Assembly (NCBI GenBank): GCA_019915015.1
Contig: JAHBBC010000001.1
Coordinates: forward strand, 372,001 to 436,000
Reading direction: 5' to 3'
Source of the DNA: Auriscalpium vulgare
Lineage: Eukaryota; Basidiomycota; Agaricomycetes; Russulales; Auriscalpiaceae
Length of the DNA: 64,000 bases
In this document: positions 54,537-64,000 of the stretch, piece by piece
Layout: every line of letters begins with the position of its first letter
Position numbering within the stretch: position 1 is the first letter of the stretch
Made by a program: the position numbers and the translations under genes
The notes under the pieces: generated by a model
Databases searched by the model: none
What the model was told of the DNA's origin: nothing
What the model saw: only the letters and a program-made list of their open reading frames with translations

Positions 54537-56595
54537 ATGCCGATCCCTCTGCCTTCAAACGCGCCGCCGCTGCTGGTCTCCATTTGGCCCATCCTCGACG
54601 ACACGCAAAGGGTCGAGGCCCTTCGCACGACGCACGAGGATCGCTTTGGCCCGGATGCGCCGCGAGGAGAGCCTTTTGGGCTGCAGGGTCAGGCGAGAGG
54701 GGAGGCTGAGGAGGTTGGAGGACACCGTAGCATCGAGAGATTCGCAGGTGGTACGCCGCCTGTGCAACCTGCCTCAGCACGCCGAGGCCGTACAGTGCGC
54801 CCTAGACAGACATCCAACCGTGGCGAGAACGCGCCCCAGCGGAGCCCCGAGCGCAGTCGTAGCCCGCCGCGACTCAACAGCAAGGATCGCGAACAGACTT
54901 CGCGCTACCCCCGCTCCCCCGCTCTGCACTCACGCCAGGCCTTGGCGATCCCTGTCGACCACGCGCTCACCGAGGAGGAGCTCTGGGAGATGGACGACGA
55001 CCCACTTGCGGACGACGAGGAGGAGGAGGTGGAGGATCTCCGCATAGATCCGCGCATACACTCTGCCGCACGCACAGCTGGAAGCTCCAGCAGCGTTCTG
55101 CGGGGTGCCTCCCAGAGCGCCGCGCACCGTGCACCTGAGGCGGCAGACACCTCGGGCGTCGTCCCCAGCAATGAAACGCACGCCTTTGCAAGCCGCGTCC
55201 GTCGCACGGGGTCGGGGAGCAAGCGGACGAAAAAGGCGAAGCAGAGGATGCTTCGACGCGGAAGCCAGGAAGAGATGACCAGGGAGGAGGCCGCCGCAAA
55301 GCTGGCGGAGGCTGCAGGACCTCCCTTGGTCGACATTGCACGGATCAAGGCGGTGAGAGATTTGACGATAAATCAGTCGCGCGCGCGAATGGATATATCC
55401 GTACGTCGCAAATGCTCTTGGTGGCATAGTGACTGATCTCTTTTCAGAAAGCGACAGCGGGCCAATTCCGCGAGATCACAGGTGTCAAAGTAAACGAGGA
55501 ATGGCCAGAGTGGACCCTTGGGTTTCCCCCGCGGACGGACGAGGTCTCGGGGGAGGCCTACCTCACCCCAAATTTCAAGGCTGGCGTTGGCGATCCTGCG
55601 AACAAGCTGCTGCTCAAAAGGGTGACGGATATCGTGTTCAGGGAGCTCGAGGTGAGTGTCAGTCTATATGTCTCCGAGCCTAACTGATGGGCCACGGGAC
55701 GGACGGGCTTAGCTTGACCAAAAAGACAAAGGCTGGAGGGAGGACCCTTCGTTTAAGGTGTCATGGGATACCGTTCACGAGCTGGCCAAAATTACGTTCA
55801 ATGGATTCAAGGCTCGATTCCGGCAACAGCACGGCGACGAGGAGACCAAGGAGAAGGCTGCTCTGGCCGATAAGAAGCGGCGAGAGACGTCTCGGCGGAA
55901 GGTGGTAAGTTGCGAGACCCGCATGTTGCGCACGGTAGCGATTTGACGTCCCGCACACAGAAAGCTCAGCAATTATTAAGCGCAGTTACTGCATACCAGA
56001 ATAAGCACCAGGGCAAGAATCCGACCGCCCTGCTGCACGAGGACTACATGTCCGATGAGGTTTCTGGGCCGGAAGGGTACAAGGCAGAAGACGGCAATAC
56101 CGAGGAGTGGAGGGACTGGAAGGAGAGAATGAAGGATGCGATGGGCATGGGCGCCGTGCCAGACGAGATCACCGCGACCTGGAAATTCTTTGAAGTCATC
56201 CGTCCGAACTACCGGTCGGTCGTGGTGCGTCGCAGGTTTCTCAAGGGGGAAGATGCACTAAGACATCATTGCAGATTGACGAGCTCTACTCAGAGCTGCG
56301 GAGCCTGCATGCTGCCTCGCTGACGGCTCATCAAAAGGGTAGATCGAACCACCGCGTTCGAACGACTGGACGAACGACGGACGAGGTCCCCACTACTACG
56401 CCGTGGGACTGTATGATCGACCCTAGCTGGTGGGATGACCACAAGGACGACGGTGTTTTGTACGCCGATTGGTTCGAGGTCGGCGATCCAGAGGACTGGG
56501 CACCGCCGGTCGCAGGGGATGGCAGCGGACAACGCGACAGGCCGGGCACTGGGACGCAGGAAGTCGAAGACGATGCAGAGGAAGCCGAAGGTTGA
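54537..56595 (+). CDS. Unrecognised transposon-associated protein, 5 exons (614 aa)
   Basis: Exons 54537-55400, 55448-55651, 55713-55904, 55961-56224, 56275-56595 join in frame to 1845 nt. The N-terminal half is charged and low-complexity with a DDDPLADDEEEEVEDL acidic patch and a basic KRTKKAKQR patch. The conserved-looking core is EITGVKVNEEWPEWTLGFPP, then KARFRQQHGDEETKEKAALADKK and DYMSDEVSGPE. The end is acidic (PSWWDDHKDDG, DPEDW). No family named. It lies tail to tail with the Tnp2 transposase gene (229 bp apart) and is likely an element-encoded accessory protein. The start ATG 54537 is the first ATG in the long exon. Confidence 0.75.
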
Positions 56596-56823
56596 AGGGT
56601 TTGAAGGGAAAGGCTGATTTTTTCGCTCTCGCATGGATAGAGACGGACACACGCCGGTAGGTAATTACTTTGCGAGCTGGGACTCTAGGACTCGGCCTCG
56701 GACTCGACTCGGAGATCGAATCACGCATATTCAAGACGATCACGCGATGTTACAGTAGCTCTCGTATTTGCATGGACATGAACGGACATGTTCTCGTAGG
56801 TAGTGACTTTTCAAACTTATACT

Positions 56824-59800
56824 CTACGACGCGGCTTCATCCTCGGACTCGGGTTCAGGGTTCCCCATAGCTCTAGCGTCCTGTTGGCAGACTTGTTAGT
56901 GAAGAATAGACTATACAATGACAAAACCTTACTCTCTCAAGTGTTACGGTGGCCCATAGCTTAGGCTTTGTCCATTGGCAACTGCCTCGAGCCATCTGGC
57001 AGCGGATCTGAGACAGAGCGATGATGGCGGGTGGGGCGTCAGGCGAAGTGTCGCCATGATACGTCTTATGGGACCAGAGTTCGGTCTCGAGCTCTGGGCT
57101 TTGAGCATGGTTAGGTTCGTGTGACGAAAGGCTAGAGATAAGACTCACAAGTCCGACCATGGATCCCCTTCAACCGGTGATAGGCTCTGCCGAATTATCC
57201 AACGCATCTCGGCATATATTTCGCTCGGGTTGGGAACGCCAGTCTGTGGGTGCTGGAAAACTCGCAACACCTCTCCACCGTGCATCTTACCGTTGATCAG
57301 TACCTTGACGATGGCGGAGCTTGCTGACTGCTTTCTTGCTTCATTGACGGGTACTATCCGCCGACCATCGATGAGCACGTGGCTGAAGCTTTGTATCTGA
57401 CTCTTGAGGACGATCGTATTCCTCCGTACATTTGGCTCGCCAGGGTAAAAGACCTTCTTGCCTGCGGCGTTATACAGCTTGTACAAGGCGCCTTTCACCC
57501 GGGCCGACGCCGCTTCAGGACGCCGTGCTGCAGGGCCAAGTTGGATGGGGAGCGGGGAGAGAGCTGTTTCCAACGATCAGAGAGCGGCCTGGAACATAAA
57601 AACATTGGCGCACCGTCGTCCTGCGCTTCAACATTTTCATCTAACGCCTCTGCTGTAGCCTCAACTGTGCCGCGCGCAGGGCCCTTGTCCGCCTCGATGC
57701 GCTTCGAAATCGCCTTCTCTGCGTCGGATGTGTGCTCGTTGCGGATGATGTCGGCGACCTGTGTAAATTATTACCAGTGAATTTGAAGAAGGTAGGGAGG
57801 TACGCACGATGTCGTCCAGGTTGCGACCGCGATGGAATGCTCGCATCATGGTAATCTCGAGCTGTCCGTCGCCCCAGTTGTTCAGGTTGAAGCTCTTGAG
57901 CACCTTGTTCAAACGCTCGCCGGCGAATGCCCAGAAAGAGGGGACTGGGCCGTAGTCACGAATTTGATCGAACATGTGTCCTGCGAAATGGTGGTTCGGC
58001 TTCATGTCTTCAACTCCGTATATCTGAAGAATACATGAGCAGATGAGCAACGGGTGTGGTGGTCCAACGTTACCTCCTTGTACAGTAACAGGTATTCGGT
58101 CAATACCTCACAGCCTCTTTCCAGTTTTTCATCGTTTGAAGTGTAGGCGAGGATTAGCTTCATCGCTGTTGCCAGAAGCAGCGAGAGCCTAGTTTGCTCT
58201 GGATGGATACGACGCTGTGGCTCGTCGTCGTTTGTCGCCTTTGCCTTCCCCTTCTTGCCTTTGGATTTCTGCTTTGCCTTGCCAGGTGCAGGAACTGCGG
58301 CCTGCGCTTCCGCCGGCTGGGTGGTGGGTGGGATATTCGACGGGGCGGCTGCAAGAGGGGGCAGAGCAGGTGGCGCAGATGGGCCAGCTTCGGTGGTAGA
58401 GGTCGACGGGGAGATGGATGGGCCAGCTGCCGCTTCTGCTGCTGCTGCCGCTTCTGCTGCTGCTGCCACTTCTGCTGCTGCTGCCGCTGCTGCTGCCGCT
58501 GCTGCTGCTGCCGCGGCATTCTCTGCCTTCTTGCGTTCTTGCTTGAGCTTCTTGAGGGCTTGGTCATACTCCTTCGTCGCGTCTGGGGTGTACTCGTCCC
58601 ATATTAACGGCAGCTGGTTGGCGACATGAGTGTGACAACAGGTTGAAGGATGTGATAGACTTACAAACATAGGCACCACGGTTGTGACGAGCATCTTGTA
58701 TTCGTCAGCGCTGAGTGAGCCGCCCGAGGGCAATCCGACCATCGTTGGGACCCTGCCCACCCATGATGGCACCTCAAGCTGGAAGAACAGTAAGTATAAC
58801 CATCGCAAAGCAGACGGCGGGTCTTACCTCGCGGAGCATGTCATGCAGCGGTGCGAGCTCGCGGGCCACGCCACTCTCGGTCGTTCCTCGCAGGGCACCC
58901 TTTTGAATCCAGCAGCTGAACCACTGGTTCTTGACAAGGCCTGGAACTCATGTCAGACTATAGCAGACAAACGAACGCGTGACGTACCTAGCAGCAGGTT
59001 GTGCATCGGATCTATTATCGTCATTCGGACCGGGTCGAAGTATTCGAGGCGCGCGAATTCCGTCCATCGAACGCCGTTCTTGGAGAAGTGCTCGTCGCGT
59101 TCCCGTGATGTAGGGAGGGAGAGCCATTCGTCTGCCAAGCGCTTGTGCTCTTCTCCTGTGCGAAGGGTAAATACTGAAAGAAACTGTCAGCAAAGTCGGC
59201 GGCTAGCGCGCCATGGGACGAACCTCCGGATAAGATGTCGTCGGTAAAGAACTCTCGGAGGGAGGCTTTGCATTTCGGGCATGGATCCTCTTTGTGGCCC
59301 TTGTCTGCCAAGCCAGACATCTTGCACATAGCCGGGTGGTCACAGATGATGGCGAGGAGCGCCACCCGTACGATCCTGCCTGTGCGCGGGTGAGCAGGGA
59401 TAAAGCTGTGAAATAAGACACCCACCTTCAGGGTGGAGAGGAGTTTTTGCCACGAAGCCGTTGGTGAAAAGGTCCCGCAACTCATCGACGATGAGCGCGT
59501 TGTAGTGTTGGAGATCTTCGCCATTCGGCTCGTCAGGGCCTATCGTCAACATCGACACGAGGAAATTTTCCAGGCGGTACCTAGACAGCTTGGGTTTAGC
59601 AGTCCCAAAGAGCACAGGATACAGCGACCAACCGAAGGGCGGGGGGCAGGTTTGCGAGACCAAAGGAGAATACCCCAGCGGAATGACTTGGTGCGAACGG
59701 GCTCCGAACGCACGAGAACCTAGAGTACGTGAGCGAAAGCCATCAATGGAGTTGAATCGAAAGACTTACCAGTCGAAACCGAGAGTTACACCAATGCGAA

Positions 59801-61043
59801 GCTCGCCCGACTCGTCCTCCGTGATTGAGAAGAAAGGCTTGCCATCGGGCCCCTTCAGTAGCTTCCAAATATTCCCGTCCATGATGTCCTTGAGGTCTCC
59901 AGGGCGCCGGTCGCGCGTCTTGTACCGCTCGAGGGCCTCTTCGAGACCCGGGCGCGCGAGGACGCCTTCTATGAGCGTTCTGAGTGACATGTATGGAATG
60001 GCACGCTTCGGCGTTGCCTTCGGCGGTGGCGGCGGTTTTGCCTGGTTCGGCTGGACGGGTGCGGTGGGCCTCGGTCGGTTGAAGAGCTTGGCGTGGCATT
60101 TGCTGCACTTCTCTGTAGGTGGGACGTCCGGCTCGTGGATTCAACAGCACTTTACGCATCCTACGAGGATATGAAACCGGTCTTCAAGGCCGAGTCTTTT
60201 CAACGTGGTGGGAAGCGTGATGGGCATCGGGTCTTCTGCTTGAAGGAGCCCGAGGGCGGTGAATATGGTCCGCAAGGCAAAGAGGAGGAGGGCGCAGGCA
60301 CGAAATGGGAGATTGAACTTTGAGTTGAGAGCGACAACAAGCACGAGGATTTGCCGGATAAACCACAGGGGGTGTGATGCAGCGTAGACGTTAGCAGGTG
60401 GCTCTCGAGGTGGAGGGAAGGGAAGGGTGAATTCCGACGTCGTGTAGATTTGCTCTGCCGTCTGGAAATGATAGGGCATGGGCTCATCGGCGAGTGGCCC
60501 CTCGTCGGCGTCGCCGGGAAGCACCCCCAGGGTGTCCACAAATAACTCGGCTTCATCTTCATTGTCGTCTTCATCTCCATCGTAGAGACCAAATGTTGCC
60601 TCCGCTTGGATTGCTGGGCCTTCCGGAACGCGATCTGAAGGCGCAGGGGATGGCGACGGTGGGTCTGGCAGCGGGGCGTCATAAATCGGGATAGCAGCAA
60701 CCCCAGGTAGGTGCTCGTCGGCAGGAGGTAGGTGCTCGTCGGGAATCTGGTCTGCGGTGAGTACAACGATACAGCAGTGATTTGCGGTGAGATGCACCTC
60801 AATGTCCACGTCCCCCTCTGTCCGCGGTCGCTTCTCCCTAGCCTGGATGGATGGCCCTGCATCGCCCGCGCGCTTTCCCGTGGATGGGCCAGCAAGAGCA
60901 GGGGGCAGGGCAGTAGTGAGCGCCGAGCTGCTTTTTTTCCTGGCAATGGTCGGGGCCTTTGGGGCAGACGCCGCTCGATGTTTATCCCTTAGCCACCGAG
61001 AAACAGTCTTCCCGTTGCACTCTTTACAAGAACAGGCCGGCAT
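56824..61043 (-). CDS. Tnp2-like (Transposase_21/CACTA-type) transposase, 12 exons, interrupted by one TGA
   Basis: Exons: 61043-59770, 59719-59633, 59580-59426, 59379-59224, 59173-58988, 58940-58828, 58778-58665, 58613-58075, 58023-57808, 57758-57149, 57097-56933, 56880-56824. They total 3672 nt, in frame throughout, with a single TGA at codon 301 (60141-60143). Visible parts: an N-terminal Cys motif CSCKECNGKTVSRWLRDKH; a second Cys pair site CVKCC..CSKCHAKLF around the TGA; the Tnp2 core GVTLGFDWFS, YRLENFLVSM, VRVALLAIICDHPA, CPKCKASL, RMTIIDPMHNLLLG; a Lys/Ala-rich insert with a poly-Ala run; and the C-terminal NHHFAGHMFDQIRDYGP..FWAFAGERLNKVLK. The TGA replaces what is probably Trp. Confidence 0.88.
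58436..58522 (-). repeat. GCN/GCT triplet tract coding poly-alanine
   Basis: Imperfect GCx repeats give a run of at least 15 Ala, then Ala/Glu repeats, in exon 8 of the transposase. Confidence 0.9.
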
Positions 61044-61117
61044 GGCAAGCGAGAGGGACACGGGCACGACAAGAGGGACGCGTGCGGGCAGACGAAGGCA
61101 ACGTGTGGAATCTCACA

Positions 61118-61181
61118 AGTGTAGCCTGTAAAGGCTGCACTGAAGGCGAGATTCACAACAGAACAGCCTGTAGAGGCTGTT
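61118..61181 (+). repeat. Double-palindrome motif, copy C (right end of Tnp2 element)
   Basis: Palindromes 61118-61141 and 61162-61181, 75 bp upstream of the transposase ATG. Followed by a purine-rich run and CGACTTAACGAAA at 61269-61281, matching copy A. Confidence 0.85.
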
Positions 61182-61290
61182 TCGCTGCGGGAGAGTGGGG
61201 GTGGGGAGTCGAGAGCCAGGTGGTGCGAGGGAGATGGTCGAGGTGCGGAGGAGAGCCGGGCCGTAGCGCGACTTAACGAAATTTGTCTGA

Positions 61291-62735
61291 AGGGTCGTCT
61301 GGGTGTCAACTTAGCTCTGATTCAAGTAAAAGCAGACGGGATACTCGTACCTGCTTGGAGAATGTGCACACCGGGAGCAGCTGGGCTACTTGAAGTCGAA
61401 GGAGATCGTAGCTCTGCGCCTGCTTGCCTTTGCCGCATGCATCTACTTTGATTTCGAGTACGTAATCTACTCCGATCTACTACCGAGTCCTTTGACTCTG
61501 ATTAGACTATCTACTACACCCGGCTCGCACACCTCAAGTAGCTCATCTTCTTTATATTGTTGAATTCGGGCCCTGAACGCAGTGAGTACTGGGTGGCGCC
61601 AGCCTGAGGGCGAGAACGTGTACTGTACGCCGATTGAAAGTGCTTCGCACGGCATGCTCCCAGATTCACGAATCTGTCAACGACGGTAAGCGATGGAGAG
61701 GCATTGCACAGTGGTAGAGGGGCGGCGCACCATCGTGACAATATCCATCAAATCGGCGTCGATCTTTCTGCGCTGGCGGACCGCAGACGAACGAGTAGCC
61801 CTCTGTGACGGCCAAGAGCAACAAGGTGAATGAAATCAGATTCGTCCATAAAAGCCAAAGCAGCGGTTTGAAGTCGCCTCGAATGCAGAGTAGTAATCCT
61901 AGAGGAGGTGGTGGTGGGAACGAAGGCAATATTTGCACCTGTTAGGATCGCGGCCAGCGGCGGCCCGTACTCCGCCGCAACCTTCATTCAACTCGAGCGA
62001 CGACTCGACTCGACTCGACTAGTGCCCGAGTGCTTGCTTCAATGCTTCATGTTTTCAGACTGCCATGACTTTCACTATCGCTGGTTTTCCGAGCCGCGGT
62101 GCCCGGGGTGATGCCCACTGCGCCAAACCAGGACTCGGCGGCACGTCTCGCTCTCTGCGGCGCGCGTGCGTTCACCTGCGACTCTTTCTAGCAGGGCAAG
62201 GTGTCTTGCGTTGGGCTTCAGGGCGATGACTAGAGCACTTTGATGGCAGCTCTCGTCCCGAGCCCGAGTCGGCGCAGATATAACGCGCGCTGACGTGGAG
62301 ATATCCTGCGCAAGGAAGGCTCTGGCGGCAACCAGGGTGCAGGCTGCCGTACGCGCGGCGTGGGACCCTTGCTGTGGGAAAGAAGAGAATGAAGGTGACA
62401 GGCGTGTGCTGGCGCTGAAGGCTGGTGGCGCGTGCGGCCATGATGATTTGATGGCGGCCACACATTGCGGGCGAAAACTCTGGTGCGCATCGTCCTCGTC
62501 TCTTGTTGTTCTCTACATACCTCTGACGTTCGTGCCCAGCTCATACACCCTCGTGCCACGGAAAGAATGCGCGATAGCCTTGCACAGAGTAGCGCGTTTG
62601 GAGCGTAACCCACGTTGCTGTGGCCCTCTTTCGTGCCACATCTCATCATCCGAGTGCGCCATCCGGGGCCGTGTTGACACAATTGGCGACGAATATTACG
62701 TGGTCGAATGGCCACCGAACGGAGTCGCAAATGTC
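61291..62735. other. Intergenic, no supported gene
   Basis: Short ORFs only on both strands. No repeat or RNA gene seen beyond a short CGACTCGACT tandem at about 61999-62018. Confidence 0.4.
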
Positions 62736-62743
62736 TATAAAAG
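62736..62743 (+). promoter_or_regulatory. TATA box of the 62.8-kb gene
   Basis: TATAAAAG 74 bp upstream of ATG 62810. Confidence 0.65.
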
Positions 62744-62809
62744 CGGGCCCAAGCTAGTAGGTTGCCTTCATCAAGCTCCTGCGATCTTTCGAACATCTAC
62801 CACTGCTCA

Positions 62810-63979
62810 ATGTCCGCACAACCTGGAAACCAATGTTTAGACAAACCCCACGACTGGCACTTCCCTCCTTCAAGGGGATTACTCCCTCTCGACTTGTGCC
62901 TCTTCTTACCGGACATTCCCGACACAGATCTACTGGCACGGTTTCGCCAGCCAGACATATGGGGCCTCTACGTACATCAGCCCCACGGCAATGGTTCTCG
63001 AAGCTGGTATGTCACCGCTGACTGCAGCGGGGCGGCATGTAGAAACATCCTCCTCGAAGACGTTCCTCCGACCGACTTGGGCACCGTGGGTTGTGGCTAC
63101 GTATCAGTACTCGGAAATCTCCAGAACTGGTATCGTCACACGCACTACGGAGTCCGCGTGAGAGAACTGCTCAAAAAAATTCAGCGGGTAGTAGACGACT
63201 TTGAAAGCATCATGCCTCGTTCCGAAGCGACCCAGAAACTGGTCAGTCAAGTCTTGGCAAGACTTGTGGATGAGGATCCGCAGGCACTCGAACTCGTCGA
63301 AGGTATCCCGAAAGATTCCAATTTTGTTGGGTCCATCCAGAAGGCCATACAGAACGAGATAAAAAGTTACAAATCGACCCGGCGTGACCCCAAGTTGCGA
63401 TGGTCAAAGATGTTTCAAGTGCGGTGTAGGCTTCTGGGTCGCCTTGCACGTTTTCCCTGTCACTAATCTCGAACGTATTCAGGCTTCGACCAGGGCCTAT
63501 ACATTGTTATTGTCAAAGTCAATTCAGAGATACACTGGGAGCTATATTTCCATTCAAAGTACGGGGACAAGGCTAATAGCCAAGGCTATTTTGCGCGGTT
63601 TGGAACGAGTTCAGCAGGCGCTCATGCGAAGTGGTTGGCCGGTCAGAGGACAGCCTACAGCATTCCACCTCGCCCAGGCTTGATCACGTTATGGCTAGGC
63701 AACCTGGAAAAGGAAGAGCATGAAGTGGCCAAAGTAATTATCCAAGCGTCGCTCACTGGCAAGGACCGTATGGGCACTCTCCTTATGCATCTGGTACAGA
63801 AAAACCTACTATTGCATCTCAAAGAGTGTTCTGGCAACGATTTAGTTCAGACCCTGATGGCAGAGCTGACGCAGGAATTCGAGCTCTTATCTCAAGGCGA
63901 GCTGGCACGAGCAGGGCAACAAATCTTTCCCTCTAAAGTTCTCAGGACTCAGAATGAGGAGGAAAGAGATCGTCGCTGA
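62810..63979 (+). CDS. Unrecognised two-exon protein (370 aa)
   Basis: Exon 1 62810-63425 and exon 2 63483-63979 (GTAGGC donor, TTCAG acceptor) join in frame to 1113 nt. No signal peptide or membrane segment. The N-terminal half is Pro/Trp/Tyr-rich (WGLYVHQPHGNGSRSW, NLQNWYRHTHYG). The middle is helical (VRELLKKIQRVVDDFE, QKLVSQVLARLVDEDP). The second exon has IVKVNSEIHWELYFHSKYG, then a helical end. No family or catalytic motif recognised. A TATA box, single clean intron and full-length open frame support a real gene. Confidence 0.7.
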
Positions 63980-64000
63980 CGGACGCATGTCCGCCCGAAG

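Larger units (their letters stand above)
41270..61290. mobile_element. Tnp2-type DNA transposon with cargo genes and nested gypsy element (ends approximate)
   Basis: Inverted copies of a double-palindrome motif lie at 41470-41538 and 61118-61181, just outside the outermost genes. A Tnp2-like transposase gene reads inward from the right end. Cargo: genes at 41795-44213 and 54537-56595. The gypsy element 44422-54201 is inserted inside, leaving about 10 kb of original element. Exact termini and target duplication could not be fixed. A further copy of the end motif (A, 41051-41113) faces the other way next to the dioxygenase gene, so a neighbouring or larger composite element is possible. Confidence 0.6.

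Noticed and set aside
58194..58629. Plus-strand Cys- or Ala-rich ORFs
   Set aside because: They are shadows of the Ala/Lys-rich coding repeat of the transposase on the other strand.
56824..61043. Calling the transposase a KDZ or Plavaka type because of the nearby TET/JBP-like gene
   Set aside because: The visible motifs (DPMHNLLLG, CDHPA.., DQIRDYGP..ERLNKVLK) fit Tnp2/Transposase_21. The cysteine and core motifs of KDZ were not seen.

Overview
The window is nuclear DNA from a filamentous basidiomycete, most likely an Agaricomycete of the polypore type. The genes are split by many short introns (about 45-70 bp) with GT..AG ends. The families fit this: intron-rich aldo/keto reductase, fungal P450, F-box/leucine-rich proteins, a DUF6698-type protein, a fungal 2OG-Fe(II) dioxygenase, and a Tnp2-type transposase. 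Nothing bacterial, viral or organellar was seen. Family names come from motif recognition by eye; no database search was run. Exon models were built by hand and checked by keeping reading frame across junctions.

Layout. 1-3.1 kb: no convincing gene, then SINE-like repeats with pol III A/B boxes. 3.4-5.3 kb: complete 14-exon aldo/keto reductase (minus). 5.6-9.8 kb: diverged tandem duplication of a ~1.9 kb block, each copy with a TATA box. 11.0-14.0 kb: inverted pair of HNH-like genes, one intact but lacking the expected His and ending in aldo/keto-reductase-derived sequence, the other a pseudogene. 14-18.5 kb: no supported gene. 18.6-19.3 kb: weak small gene. 19.4-21.3 kb: complete 7-exon cytochrome P450. 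21.6 kb: orphan exon of a GTPBP1-like GTPase. 22.5-23.1 kb: tandem palindromic repeats. 24.3-25.2 kb: solo MLKL-N-terminal-like helical-domain protein. 26-27.5 kb: F-box pseudogene and coding-like sequence. 28.1-29.4 kb: F-box/LRR protein.

31-61.3 kb is a mobile-element neighbourhood. A DUF6698-type gene (minus) and a TET/JBP-like dioxygenase gene (plus) are divergent; a 5.4-kb Ty1/copia element with 218-bp LTRs and ATCCG target duplication sits in their shared upstream region. Next comes a large DNA element framed by inverted copies of a double-palindrome motif. It carries two unrecognised multi-exon genes (769 and 614 aa) and a 12-exon Tnp2-like transposase that is open except for one TGA. 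A 9.8-kb Ty3/gypsy chromovirus with LTRs that look identical and GGACA target duplications is nested inside it.

The strongest candidate for an undescribed system is this block: a TET/JBP-like dioxygenase, a DUF6698 protein and two orphan proteins physically associated with a Tnp2-type transposon. Fungal TET/JBP genes are known mainly from association with KDZ transposons. The two retroelements show unusual expression devices: a spliceosomal intron and a candidate -1 slippery site in the copia element, and a lone in-frame UGA between gag and pol plus a third ORF in the gypsy element. The right edge (62.8-64.0 kb) holds an intact two-exon gene of unknown function behind a TATA box.
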